A stretch of 64,000 nt of DNA from Bradyrhizobium sp. CCBAU 53351 (GTDB taxonomy: Bacteria; Pseudomonadota; Alphaproteobacteria; Rhizobiales; Xanthobacteraceae), in contig NZ_CP030060.1 of NCBI RefSeq assembly GCF_015291745.1, forward strand, positions 62,001 to 126,000. Direction: 5' to 3'. Positions 37,129-46,177 of this stretch are shown piece after piece. Position numbers and translations under genes: made by a program. Positions within the stretch are counted from its first letter, which is position 1; the number at the start of each line of letters is the position of its first letter. The notes beneath the pieces are model-generated. The model ran no database searches and was not told the origin of the DNA. It saw only the letters and a program-made list of their open reading frames with translations.

Positions 37129-38000
37129 ATGGCCACCCCTCTTGCAGGCAGAGCCTGCTCCTCACTGGCCACGCTATCGAAGAGGTCACGGACTAGGGAC
37201 CTAAGAAGAAGAGCTTCCTCCCAACGATCCGTCGTGTCCTTGCCTTGCCGATCGGTGATCGCATAGGGCTGCGGGCCAAGTTCGCAGGTAAAACTAAGGC
37301 AGGCACCCGTGCCTGCGCGCTTTCGCCAGCTTCGGAACCCGTATTTCCACCACCCCAGGAACAGATCCAGCCATATCCTGTGCTGAGGAAACGTGATCTC
37401 AACCTGAATTTGCTCGCGAGATGCAACCCGTCCATGAAACGCCCAAGCGCGATCGAGCACCTGCCGCACCAGCGCTTCATCCTCGTCCGAGATGGGATAC
37501 CAGAACTCCCGACCCAGCAGGATGTGCGACAAATCGGCAAGGATCCGCATCCCGGGCACCTCGTCCATCAGATCGAGAGTAAAGAGGAGATCCGTGGTCA
37601 TCCTGTTGCGATGCGTTTCGAAGTAGATCGGCATGCCTGCCTCTTCCGCCACCCTGATCCAGCCATCCAGCAGCGGGATACAATCGCTGACCCTGCGCGG
37701 ACGGATGTCTGGCTGGACGTTGAGATGCAGAACGTTGATCTGCTTGGCGAGGTCGATGGCAGACTTCAAGTGATCGATCGTCTGCGGGAAGCACATGCCC
37801 TCGACTGCAAGCCCGGAACCGTTCAAAGCGCGTGCGATCAGGTTGACGCGTCCTGGATCATTGCAGGACGTAGAGATCCCGTCGAACCCCGCTTGCTGTA
37901 TCATCGCCAGGTTTTCATCGAGAGAACGTTCGAAACCGTCAGGCTGCCGCCGCTCCATGGCCCAGAGGGACTGCAAGACAAGTAAACGCTGTGAGGTCAT
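37125..38000 (-). CDS. Sugar phosphate isomerase/epimerase-like TIM barrel
   Basis: A 291-residue AP-endonuclease-2-type barrel, as in xylose isomerase-like epimerases. QAGFDGISTSCNDPGRVNLI, VLHLNVQPDI, PIYFETHRNRMTTDL and RILADLSHILLGREF provide the metal-binding Glu, Asp and His positions at strand ends. Members act on sugars, inositols and keto acids, so the substrate is open. Placed inside an electron-transfer and hydroxylase operon, it may process the oxidised product. It overlaps the reductase by four bases. Confidence 0.75.
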   Translation of the reverse strand: MTSQRLLVLQSLWAMERRQPDGFERSLDENLAMIQQAGFDGISTSCNDPGRVNLIARALNGSGLAVEGMCFPQTIDHLKSAIDLAKQINVLHLNVQPDIRPRRVSDCIPLLDGWIRVAEEAGMPIYFETHRNRMTTDLLFTLDLMDEVPGMRILADLSHILLGREFWYPISDEDEALVRQVLDRAWAFHGRVASREQIQVEITFPQHRIWLDLFLGWWKYGFRSWRKRAGTGACLSFTCELGPQPYAITDRQGKDTTDRWEEALLLRSLVRDLFDSVASEEQALPARGVAI

Positions 38001-38017
38001 CCGCAGCTCTCACCCGC

Positions 38018-38338
38018 TCAGACCTTGACCATAACAATGCCATTCTCGATTTTTACCTCGTAACTCTGCAAGTCGACGCATGCGGGCAGCGCACGCGACT
38101 CGCCCGTTCGATAGTCGAAGGTGCCGAAGTGTTTCGGGCATTCGATAATTCCGCCATCGACAATGCCATCCGCAAGATGGACCTTCTCGTGTGAGCAGTG
38201 GCCGTCCATCGCGAAGTAATCGCCCTCGGGCGAGCGAACAATCACAAACGTGCGGCCGCCGTGATCGAGGCGGCGAACCTCTTCAGGCCTCAAAGCGTCC
38301 GCAGCGCAGGCCGCCACCCATTCAGCTTGTTTAGTCAT
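38018..38338 (-). CDS. Rieske-type [2Fe-2S] ferredoxin
   Basis: Small electron carrier of 106 residues. The cluster ligands are visible: GHCSHEKVHLADG (Cys-x-His) and ECPKHFGTFDYRTGE (Cys-x2-His), with the spacing of NirD and dioxygenase ferredoxins. It should shuttle electrons from the reductase at 35896 to the membrane hydroxylase at 38468. It is 17 bases upstream of the isomerase gene. Confidence 0.92.
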   Translation of the reverse strand: MTKQAEWVAACAADALRPEEVRRLDHGGRTFVIVRSPEGDYFAMDGHCSHEKVHLADGIVDGGIIECPKHFGTFDYRTGESRALPACVDLQSYEVKIENGIVMVKV

Positions 38339-38467
38339 ATCTAGTCCTCAATCTTCAACTGGCGGCGATCAATCGGCTGTGGCTCAGTCGCGCAGCGTGC
38401 GCCAGTACCGTTGCGGCGCAAGGGCTGCCTCAACGTGACAGGCCTTCGGAGCCTCCCCGCTTCGGCG

Positions 38468-39463
38468 CTAACCGCCGCGCACCCACTTCTTGGCCTTTAT
38501 GCGCTTATACATTCTCTCGTCGGCCTCTGGAGAGCCGTCGTGAGCCGTGCCGAACCACTCGTCGAGCGGGATGCGGCGTTCACCGTAGTTCACCTCGAAA
38601 TACTTGTGGTGCAGGTAATGGTAGAAGTTGTCGGTGCTGATCGCCTTCGCATCATCCACGACCACGCGGTCGAAACCGGTATGTGACTTTGCGGGGGACA
38701 GTCCCGCGTGCATCAGCTGAAACATTGCGTGCAGCGGATGGGACGGAAGAACGAAATGAATCAATACCCCTGAGAAGTAAGCGATGTGTTCCAGTGTCGA
38801 CGCCGAGAGGCCGGACCACGGCCCCGGATTGACGTTCTTGTGGTGGACCTTGTGGATGAGATGGTACAGCGGCCCAATATGGATGAGGCGGTGAATGAGG
38901 TAAAAGTGCAGTTCGCGCCACGCCGGCATCACCAGCACGAGTGCAGCACAATATAGCGGATGCGCTGCGAAATCGACGTAAGGCAAGCGGTCGTTCGCGT
39001 ACATCCACCAGGTGAGCGCCTCATATGCACTCCATACAGGCACGGCGCTGCACATGGTCCAGAATATGTTCTCGGCCGTCTGACTTCCGAACATGAAGGT
39101 CGGGTTGTGCGCATCCGGCCACTTTGCATTGTATTTAAACGCCGTCTGCTGACGCCGCTCGATATAAAGAATGAAATGGAAGGTGCCGTAGAGGAGGAGA
39201 GTCAAAGCGGTGTTACGAAGCAGAATGAGCAGTATCCAGTCGGCGTGGAGTTCTCGCATCGTATCGAGCGATGGAGTGAGATAAGTCCACGATACAAGAG
39301 AGATCAGGAAATAGACCGTATTCCAGGGCAGGAGATAGCCCGGTAACCAGCGCAGTATTTTCAGCGGTTGCACCGGCCAGACAAAAATCGGCGCACGTTC
39401 GGGCTTCTTCTTTGGTACCCAATTGCCCCGCTTATCGCGCGTGCCGTACAATGCTTCGTCCAT
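38468..39463 (-). CDS. Membrane di-iron hydroxylase (fatty acid hydroxylase/sterol desaturase superfamily)
   Basis: Integral membrane oxygenase of about 331 residues that should insert oxygen into, or desaturate, a lipid-like substrate. Several membrane spans precede the histidine boxes: HFYLIHRLIH near residue 190, HLIHKVHHKNVN, and HYLHHKYFEVNYGE near the end, which together ligate two irons. WRELHFYLIH is typical. Start ATG at 39463 has GGAG seven bases upstream; an ATG at 39475 is also open. Its adjacency to a Rieske ferredoxin and reductase suggests a complete electron chain. Confidence 0.85.
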   Translation of the reverse strand: MDEALYGTRDKRGNWVPKKKPERAPIFVWPVQPLKILRWLPGYLLPWNTVYFLISLVSWTYLTPSLDTMRELHADWILLILLRNTALTLLLYGTFHFILYIERRQQTAFKYNAKWPDAHNPTFMFGSQTAENIFWTMCSAVPVWSAYEALTWWMYANDRLPYVDFAAHPLYCAALVLVMPAWRELHFYLIHRLIHIGPLYHLIHKVHHKNVNPGPWSGLSASTLEHIAYFSGVLIHFVLPSHPLHAMFQLMHAGLSPAKSHTGFDRVVVDDAKAISTDNFYHYLHHKYFEVNYGERRIPLDEWFGTAHDGSPEADERMYKRIKAKKWVRGG

Positions 39464-39561
39464 ATTGCACTCCATTGCCGCTTCAAGGCAGACAGCTCGT
39501 GTGTTAGATCCTTCGCCGGCTGATTGAGATCAGCTCTCGTCGCCGTCGCAAGAGCTTTAGA

Positions 39562-40398
39562 TCAATCGCCAAAGCCCGAGTCTTTTAGTCTCGACACGAA
39601 GGCCGCATATTCATCGTCGGCGATGTCCGATATTTCCTGCGGGCCTGGAAAGCCATTTGCGGTGACGTCAGCACGGAATGCGCTGAGAGCTTTCACGCGC
39701 TCCTGTTTGATGCGCTCCTGCAGGGCCTGAAGATCTCCATAGACCCGAGCGTGCCGGGGCCGCCGGCCTTCGCCACCGCATATGTCCTCGGTGAATAGAA
39801 AGATCACGTCAGCATCCGGTCCGGAGCCGAGCGAGACGGTCACCAGTCCGATCCGCCGGCGAATTTCCGACATGACCCGGGCTGGGATGACCTCGCATTC
39901 CACCGCAAAAGCGCCGGCTTCTTCTAGACGTCGGAAGCGCTGGAAGAGTGCCAAGGCTTCCTCCGCATATTTGCCGAAGGCGCGAAGCCTTCCGAGCCAG
40001 GTCGATTTTCTGGGAACGAGGCCCAAGTGACCGACAACCGGAATATCCTCGGCCGCGAGCATTGAGACGGTCGCCATGCCGCGTGCGGTGATCACCGCAT
40101 CGGCCCCGTCGCTTAGCGCCTTCAAGGCGGTACGAAGGATGTCGTCCTGTGTTACAGCATCGGCAAAGCCCAACGCGGCGGTGACGAAGAGGTGCTTTGA
40201 GCCCCTCCGTACGGCTTCCACGTTGCGGGCGCGGGTCACCAGCATTTCAATGCCGGCCTGCTCCGCGGCCGCTGCCTCCTCGGCGGTCTCGGCAGTGACC
40301 TGAGTGTAGCGCTTGCCCGACTTTCGGGAAGCGCGCAGGTCGGCCACCGTCACCGTGCGCTCGGCCTCGCGCGCCGCCCAATCGTAAATCCGCGGCAT
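39562..40398 (-). CDS. PanB-like ketopantoate hydroxymethyltransferase family enzyme
   Basis: About 278 residues, PEP-mutase-like TIM barrel. VVGHLGLVPRKSTWLG matches the PanB block GHLGLTPQ; FAVECEVIPARVMSEI carries the catalytic Glu; VTVSLGSGPDADVIFL aligns with the PanB IGAG segment. The N-terminus MPRIYDWAAREAERTVTVAD is PanB-like in placement (strand one, metal loop) but divergent. Probably an aldol-type enzyme adding or removing a one-carbon unit from a keto acid rather than the housekeeping vitamin enzyme. ATG at 40398 is chosen over a TTG at 40428. Confidence 0.72.
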   Translation of the reverse strand: MPRIYDWAAREAERTVTVADLRASRKSGKRYTQVTAETAEEAAAAEQAGIEMLVTRARNVEAVRRGSKHLFVTAALGFADAVTQDDILRTALKALSDGADAVITARGMATVSMLAAEDIPVVGHLGLVPRKSTWLGRLRAFGKYAEEALALFQRFRRLEEAGAFAVECEVIPARVMSEIRRRIGLVTVSLGSGPDADVIFLFTEDICGGEGRRPRHARVYGDLQALQERIKQERVKALSAFRADVTANGFPGPQEISDIADDEYAAFVSRLKDSGFGD

Positions 40399-40453
40399 AT
40401 CGTTCCAGTTCTCACTGTTCGCGCCCAAGGCGCATTGATTTCTTGTTGCTCTC

Positions 40454-41395
40454 TCATTCTGCAGCCGAGGCGCGCATTGTGCGATACATCTCGTCTGCTG
40501 CGGCGCGCCTCGCCATGCCGGGAATGACCCCTAGCTTTGTGCAGACCAGGGCACCGCAGCACACCCCGAAGCGCGCGGCCTCGATCACATCCCGCCCTTC
40601 CGCCAGAGCCACGGCGAAGCCGGAATTGAACGCGTCGCCAGCACCCGTCGTGTCCACTACGTCGACCACTGCAGCCGGAATGGTGGTATCGACCTTGTCG
40701 GTGACGATCAGTACACCACGGTCGCCAAGCGTCACGATCACGTTGGCGGCCCCGCGCTTGCGCAACAGATCGACCAGCTCGCGCGAGGGCCGCGGATCAT
40801 CCGGGCGCAGACCGAGCAGGATGCGAAGTTCGCTTTCATTCGGCGTCAGGAAATCGACCAACGGGAAGATTTCATCCGGCAGCGGTGCGGCCGGCGCCGG
40901 ATTGAGAATGGTTTTCTTACCGTATTTGCGACCGAGCTCCATCGCCCGCATAGCCACCTCGACCGGCGGCTCCAGGACCGCCATGACGAGGTCGCTCTCG
41001 CGAATGCGGCTCTCGGCGCGATCGACAAAAGCCGGATCCATGGCGTTTGTGGCGCCATAATCCATGATAATGAAGTTCTCGCCTCGCTCATTGAGGATGA
41101 TGAAGCCAACCGCCGTCGGCTTCTCGGTGATCTGCTTGACATGCGCCGTATCGACGCCCTCGGCCTTGTACAGATCAATGCCAATATCTGCGAATTGGTC
41201 TTTGCCGATGATCGCAACCAGCGACGAGTCCGCCCCGAGCCGCGCAGTGGCAACAGCCTGATTCGAACCTTTTCCGCCCGGGCCCATATCGAAACTGCTG
41301 CCTAACATCGTGACCCCGAAGACCGGGATGTTCGGAGCGCGAATGGTCAGTCCTACGGCGAAGCTGCCGACGACGGTAATTCTCGGTTTACTCAT
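40454..41395 (-). CDS. Ribokinase-like PfkB sugar kinase
   Basis: First gene of the leftward six-gene operon. The 313-residue protein has GGKGSNQAVATARLG near residue 40 and DTTGAGDAFNSGFAVAL near residue 245, both PfkB signatures with the catalytic Asp. Overall layout and length match ribokinase. GGAGG stands close before the ATG at 41395. The gene is divergent from an AraC-type regulator, which probably controls the operon. Confidence 0.88.
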   Translation of the reverse strand: MSKPRITVVGSFAVGLTIRAPNIPVFGVTMLGSSFDMGPGGKGSNQAVATARLGADSSLVAIIGKDQFADIGIDLYKAEGVDTAHVKQITEKPTAVGFIILNERGENFIIMDYGATNAMDPAFVDRAESRIRESDLVMAVLEPPVEVAMRAMELGRKYGKKTILNPAPAAPLPDEIFPLVDFLTPNESELRILLGLRPDDPRPSRELVDLLRKRGAANVIVTLGDRGVLIVTDKVDTTIPAAVVDVVDTTGAGDAFNSGFAVALAEGRDVIEAARFGVCCGALVCTKLGVIPGMARRAAADEMYRTMRASAAE

Positions 41396-41610
41396 CAATT
41401 CCTCCCCTGAAAGTGCCTGAGATCAAGGCGTGGCGTGGAATGCCTCCACCACGTCGCCACAAGGGCCCTGCGCGCGGTGGCGCAGTTTCGTGGGCCGTGA
41501 GCATCGGCACCGGTCCTCCCTGAGCTCCCTCAGCGATCTCTATGGATACAAAACGTGCATCCGGGAGCCTGATCACGAGCTCATTTGTTAGTCATTGACA
41601 TCGAGCCTAG

Positions 41611-42519
41611 ATGCAGAAAGCCCCAGCGGGAATGGACAAAGCACGCTTCAATTTATATAAAACGCGCATGGCCGGCTTGCCGCAGCGCACACTTTTTCCT
41701 GAGAGCCATCAGTACGTCCTCCCTGATGCTGCCTGGACCCGATGCGCCTTTACGGTACTTAGGGCGGGCAAGGCCATCACCGCACGTGATCATCACATCG
41801 CTCGAGACAATTATCCGGGCCAGGACATTCTATACTGCTCCGCTGGGCGCGGCTTTGTAGTCAGCGAAGGCAGGACATCGACTGTTGAGCGCGGTCAGTT
41901 GATCTGGATTGCCAACGAAACGTCGCATGCGCACTGGCCGGATGAAAATGATCCCTGGACTGTTCTGTGGGTGCGGATCGACGGGCCCGACTGTGCGGCC
42001 ATTCGGCGAAAGGTGTTCGGCACCGGAGCAACGCTAGCAACGATATCAGTGCCGAACGAGATCGAACGGTGGTTCGCAAGACTATTTGATGTCTTGCGCG
42101 CCAGGGATGATAACGTCGATTTGGCACTTAACTGCCTCGTGGCGGAACTGCTTCACCTCATCGCAGCACCTTCCTCGAAGCACGGTGAATCCCGTCTCCC
42201 GGCCCCATTGCGAGCCATCATTTTAAAGATGCGGCAGTCCCCGGAGCGATCCTGGCACGCCGATGAACTCGCCTCGGTCACTGGCCTCAGCGCCGCACAG
42301 ACGCGGCGGCTATTTCAAGGGCATCTGCAGATCAGCCCAAGGCGCTTGTTGATTCGAGAGCGGATCATGATGGCGCAAAAGCTGCTCTTGGAAAGTGACG
42401 CTGGGCTCGGCGCAATCGCCGAACGCTGCGGTTTTTGTGACGTCTATCACTTCAGCCGTGAATTTAAGCGCAGCACTGGCACCAGTCCCAGCACCTGGCG
42501 GCGAGCTGAGGGAAGATAA
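41611..42519 (+). CDS. AraC-family transcription regulator
   Basis: A 302-residue regulator. The N-terminal cupin sensor domain contains QDILYCSAGRGFVVSEGRTS and QLIWIANETSHAHWP. The C-terminal two-helix-turn-helix unit includes WHADELASVTGLSAAQTRRL and LGAIAERCGFCDVYHFSREF followed by GTSPSTWR. It would bind an effector sugar and act on the divergent 216-bp intergenic region. Two start ATGs (41611 and 41632) are possible. Confidence 0.9.
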   Translation: MQKAPAGMDKARFNLYKTRMAGLPQRTLFPESHQYVLPDAAWTRCAFTVLRAGKAITARDHHIARDNYPGQDILYCSAGRGFVVSEGRTSTVERGQLIWIANETSHAHWPDENDPWTVLWVRIDGPDCAAIRRKVFGTGATLATISVPNEIERWFARLFDVLRARDDNVDLALNCLVAELLHLIAAPSSKHGESRLPAPLRAIILKMRQSPERSWHADELASVTGLSAAQTRRLFQGHLQISPRRLLIRERIMMAQKLLLESDAGLGAIAERCGFCDVYHFSREFKRSTGTSPSTWRRAEGR

Positions 42520-42947
42520 GCCGGTGTATCAGGGCTGCGTCGTATACGCGGCGATCAAGGGCTCGAAGCAGCGACTTCACGTCGCTGCCCCTGATCCTCT
42601 GCGAACACTTCTGAACTCGGTCCGTACTTGTTGAGTTCGCGCCAATTCTTTTGCGGCCCCATCACCAATTTGGTGTGGACCCGGACGGGGTGGCGAAGGT
42701 ACTGCTGGCTCGCAATGAGAACATAATGACCGACAAGCTGCATAGAGGAGGCGAGCTTGCAAAAAACGTTGCGCTCCGCTGACAAGCAGCGACCTCAACA
42801 AGATCGTGGATGAGCGCGCAGTCGGAAGCATGAACGAACGGATCAAAAATGCAGTGCATATGCAAGAGGTTTCCTTATATCAGATGGTAAGGCCAACCCA
42901 CTCTTATCGCTTCCGGTCGCCATTTCTCCGCTGAAGAGGCGTTCATC
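42520..42947. other. Intergenic region with a hairpin
   Basis: GCAGCGAC at 42568-42575 pairs with GTCGCTGC at 42581-42588 but is not followed by a T-run. No gene recognised. AGAGG at 42934-42939 precedes the GTG of the next gene. Confidence 0.4.
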
Positions 42948-43325
42948 GTGAACAACGACAAAGTTGTGCTGGATGTGCGTGCCTTCTTGGAAGCTTGGGC
43001 GCGAGCGTTCAACTCTGGCAAGCCGGAGTATCTTGTTGCGTTATACGCAGATGATGCCTTGCTTCACGGTACGTCTAGTTCCACGCTCTACATCGGTGTC
43101 GCAGAAATACGCACCTACTTCCATGGCACCGCAAGGGTAAAATTTGACGTATGTCATTGCGTCAGCTTGGCGGCTGACATTGTTATGGCCGTCGGAAATT
43201 ATGTCTTTTCTGAAACGCGGCATGATCTGCAAGTGGCGACACCCGCCCGATTTACGTTTGTGCTGCGCCGTCATGATGCCTCCTGGAAGATTTTACACCA
43301 TCATTCATCTACCACCCCCCTTTAG
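42948..43325 (+). CDS. NTF2-like/SnoaL-like small protein
   Basis: 125 residues with the cone-shaped NTF2 fold pattern: VRAFLEAWARAFNSGKPEYL, VALYADDALLHG, IRTYFHGTA and FTFVLRRHDASWKILHHHSS. Proteins of this type (DUF4440, SgcJ) bind or isomerise small ligands, and the function of this one is not known. It starts with GTG. It stands alone, with about 440 bases before the amidase gene. Confidence 0.7.
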   Translation: MNNDKVVLDVRAFLEAWARAFNSGKPEYLVALYADDALLHGTSSSTLYIGVAEIRTYFHGTARVKFDVCHCVSLAADIVMAVGNYVFSETRHDLQVATPARFTFVLRRHDASWKILHHHSSTTPL

Positions 43326-43767
43326 GTGGATTAAGGTGGTGGCGAATGCGCGTACGATCGTGAGCTTGGCGCGCGGCAGTTCGCGCCAGTTAGGGGAAGC
43401 GCGTGATCGCCGAAATTGGCTGGTTGTTACTTTGAAATGCTTAGGCCTCTGATGTAATCCGCTGCATTGTCAGATCCGTGCCATATTTCAACTCTAAGGT
43501 GACGAGACCGGTTCACTTGTCGCCTTACCAGCCCGTCAAAAAGACCTAAGGGCTCAAAGACAAGCCGGCGAGGCAGGACAGATCGGCGAAACGCCTGCAC
43601 TGGCAGACGCATTCAGCGTCGTTTTACCCAATATTACCCAACTTGCGTTGCGCACCTTCTGGGGCCGAGCGCCCTGCTGCGCTTTACCTACGGCTAATCT
43701 GATAAGCGGCCACGACAGAAGAACGCCGCGTGTCCCAATGACGGGATCAACCTTTCAGGAGAGCCGC
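43326..43767. other. Intergenic region before the amidase operon
   Basis: Contains the paired boxes at 43624-43640. No gene recognised. AGGAGAG is positioned ahead of the GTG at 43768. Confidence 0.4.
43624..43640 (+). promoter_or_regulatory. Paired TTACCCA boxes (site C)
   Basis: TTACCCA at 43624-43630 and 43634-43640, 10 bp apart, about 130 bp before the amidase start. The spacer is AT-rich like that of site A. The bases after the boxes match the degenerate site at 21139. Confidence 0.6.
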
Positions 43768-45282
43768 GTGTCAGTTTCCCTTCCGACTCCCACCCAGCTT
43801 CTCGAAGTTGCCAAGCAGTGTGGTCTTTCGTTGACCGACGAAGATGTCGCCTCGTTCCGCGGTTTGATGCGGGGCTCGCTGGACGCATACAATCTCGTTG
43901 CCGCGATGCCCGACGAGTTGCCCGTGGTCAAATATCCGCGGACGCCCGGCTATCGGCCATCGCCAGACGAAAACACTCGCAATGCTTGGTACCGCAAAAC
44001 CAACATCAAAGGCGCCGGCAGCGGAAAACTGAAAGGCAAGACCGTTGCCTTGAAGGACAACATTATGTTGGCCGGAGTGCCTATGATGAATGGCTCGGCC
44101 ACCCTCGAAGGCTACGTACCCGATTTTGACGCCACCATCGTTACACGCATGCTTGATGCTGGCGCCGAAATTGTGGGCAAGGTTCACTGCGAAGCCTTCT
44201 GTCTCTCTGGCGGCAGCCACACCAACGCGACTGGCCCGGTCCACAATCCACACAAGATGGGCTATTCGGCCGGCGGTTCTTCCTCCGGAAGCGGGGTTGT
44301 GGTCGCACTACGCGAGGTCGACATTGCGATCGGCGGCGATCAGGGCGGTTCGATCCGAATGCCATCCTCATTCTGCGGCACGTACGGTATGAAGCCGACT
44401 TGGGGTCTCGTTCCCTATACAGGAATAATGCCGATTGAGATCTTTATCGACCACACCGGGCCGATTACGGCAACGGTGGCCGACAACGCCCTGCTACTCG
44501 AGGTGATCGCCGGCGACGACGGCTACGATTCGCGCATCAAGGCTCCGAAGGTGGATGAATACACCAAGGCCTTGGGTGCGGGCATCAAAGGGATGAAGAT
44601 TGGTATCCTCAAGGAGGGCTTCGAGCAGCCGTCCGCAGAAGCTGCCGTGAACGAAAGCGTGCGTGAGGCCGCAAAGCGCTTCAAAGATCTCGGCGCGACC
44701 GTAGAGATCGTCTCGATTCCGATGCACCTTCTAGGCGCGGCGATCTGGACCCCCATCGGAACTGAGGGGGCTGTCCAGACCATGATGTTCGGTGACGGCT
44801 ATGGTCTCAGCCGAGGCGATCTTTATCCAACCTCCCTGATGGATTTCCATCGCGGGTGGCGGCAGAAGGCGGACTCATTGTCCGAGACTAACAAGCTGTT
44901 TATGTTGTGGGGGACCTATATCAACAACACCTTCGGGTCCAGGTTTTACGGCAAGGCGCTCAACATCTCCCGCCGCCTCGCTACGGCATATGACAAAGCT
45001 CTCGAGAGCTATGATCTCCTCCTCATGCCGACGACGCCGATGAAGGCAACCCCGCTGCCGCCATCCAATGCCAGTCGCGAGGACTACTTCACGCGCGCGA
45101 TTGAGATGTTCACCAACACCGCGCCATTCGACATTACGCATCATCCAGCTATGTCGCTGCCCTGCGGAATGGTCGACGGCCTGCCAGTGGGCCTAATGCT
45201 GGTCGGTCGCCACTTCGAGGAATCCACCATCTACCGCGCCGCCCATGCCTTCGAACAGATAGGCGACTGGAAGAAGATGTGA
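43768..45282 (+). CDS. Amidase (amidase-signature family)
   Basis: Hydrolase of about 504 residues acting on an amide. The Ser-Ser-Lys triad is visible: KDNIMLAGVPMMNGS (Lys), SAGGSSSGSGVVVALREVDI (cis-Ser) and IGGDQGGSIRMPSSFCGTYG (nucleophile Ser). The GTG at 43768 with AGGAG seven bases ahead gives the usual N-terminus; an ATG at 43738 is possible. It heads an operon with a branched-chain-type ABC transporter, which suggests that an amide is imported and then cleaved to release ammonia. Confidence 0.88.
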   Translation: MSVSLPTPTQLLEVAKQCGLSLTDEDVASFRGLMRGSLDAYNLVAAMPDELPVVKYPRTPGYRPSPDENTRNAWYRKTNIKGAGSGKLKGKTVALKDNIMLAGVPMMNGSATLEGYVPDFDATIVTRMLDAGAEIVGKVHCEAFCLSGGSHTNATGPVHNPHKMGYSAGGSSSGSGVVVALREVDIAIGGDQGGSIRMPSSFCGTYGMKPTWGLVPYTGIMPIEIFIDHTGPITATVADNALLLEVIAGDDGYDSRIKAPKVDEYTKALGAGIKGMKIGILKEGFEQPSAEAAVNESVREAAKRFKDLGATVEIVSIPMHLLGAAIWTPIGTEGAVQTMMFGDGYGLSRGDLYPTSLMDFHRGWRQKADSLSETNKLFMLWGTYINNTFGSRFYGKALNISRRLATAYDKALESYDLLLMPTTPMKATPLPPSNASREDYFTRAIEMFTNTAPFDITHHPAMSLPCGMVDGLPVGLMLVGRHFEESTIYRAAHAFEQIGDWKKM

Positions 45283-45315
45283 GGCCGAGACGATAGTGCG
45301 ACTGGATCGCGGCAT

Positions 45316-46173
45316 ATGACTAGTGCATTCATGGCGGCATTCGAGATCCTGAGCTTCGGTGCGATTATCGTGTTGATCGTGCTTGGGCTAGGAATCATCG
45401 CGAGCATGATGGGCATCTTCAACTTTGCCCAGGGTGAGTTCGTCCTGCTCGGCGCTTATATTACTTATCTCGCCTATAGTCATGGTCTCCCGGTTTGGCT
45501 CGGTATGGCGGCGGCACCGATCTTAGTCGGATTGCTGGGTTTCGTACTCGAAGCGCTCATCATCCGCCGCTTCTATGCCGCACCGATCGTTGCAATGCTC
45601 GGCACCTATGCGCTCGGTCTTATCATCCGGGAGTCTGTGCGGGGCCTAATTGGCGGGTTTTATCTGACGGTTCCGGAGCCTATCGGTGGATCCATAGATA
45701 TCGCCACGATACACATCTCAGCTTGGCGCTTTACGATTCTCGTGATCACGGCTTTGGTGATGGGGGGCTGCTTTCTGCTCCTGTCCCGCACAAGCTTCGG
45801 CTTGCGCGTTCGGGCGACCCTGGAAAATCCGGCGCTAGCGCGCGCCTCCGGGGTTTCGACGAATTTCATCTATGGCACCACCTTTGCCTTCGGCGCAGCT
45901 TTGGCCGGGCTCGCCGGGGCGCTTATCGTGCCGGTGTTCGATCTGTTTGCAGATCTCGGAATTCGCTTTCTGATCCAGGGATTTGTCGCCGTCATGCTTG
46001 GCGGTGTCGGCTCCTTTATGGGCCCAGTGGCAGGAGCCGGTATCATCGGCGCTCTCAGCGCGGCGCTGCCCTGGGTTATCCCTCCGGTCCTCGCCGATGT
46101 GCTCGTCTTCTTGCTTGCCATTGTTTTCATCAAGTGTCGGCCGCAAGGCCTCATCGCGCAAGGGGGAGTGTAG
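45316..46173 (+). CDS. Branched-chain amino acid-type ABC permease (LivH family)
   Basis: Membrane subunit of 285 residues with about eight predicted spans. GLGIIASMMGIFNFAQGEFV and GSFMGPVAGAGIIGALSAAL are standard LivH blocks. It starts 33 bases after the amidase stop and is followed almost directly by the binding-protein gene. Related systems carry amides, urea and short amino acids as well as leucine. Confidence 0.9.
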   Translation: MTSAFMAAFEILSFGAIIVLIVLGLGIIASMMGIFNFAQGEFVLLGAYITYLAYSHGLPVWLGMAAAPILVGLLGFVLEALIIRRFYAAPIVAMLGTYALGLIIRESVRGLIGGFYLTVPEPIGGSIDIATIHISAWRFTILVITALVMGGCFLLLSRTSFGLRVRATLENPALARASGVSTNFIYGTTFAFGAALAGLAGALIVPVFDLFADLGIRFLIQGFVAVMLGGVGSFMGPVAGAGIIGALSAALPWVIPPVLADVLVFLLAIVFIKCRPQGLIAQGGV

Positions 46174-46177
46174 TCAT

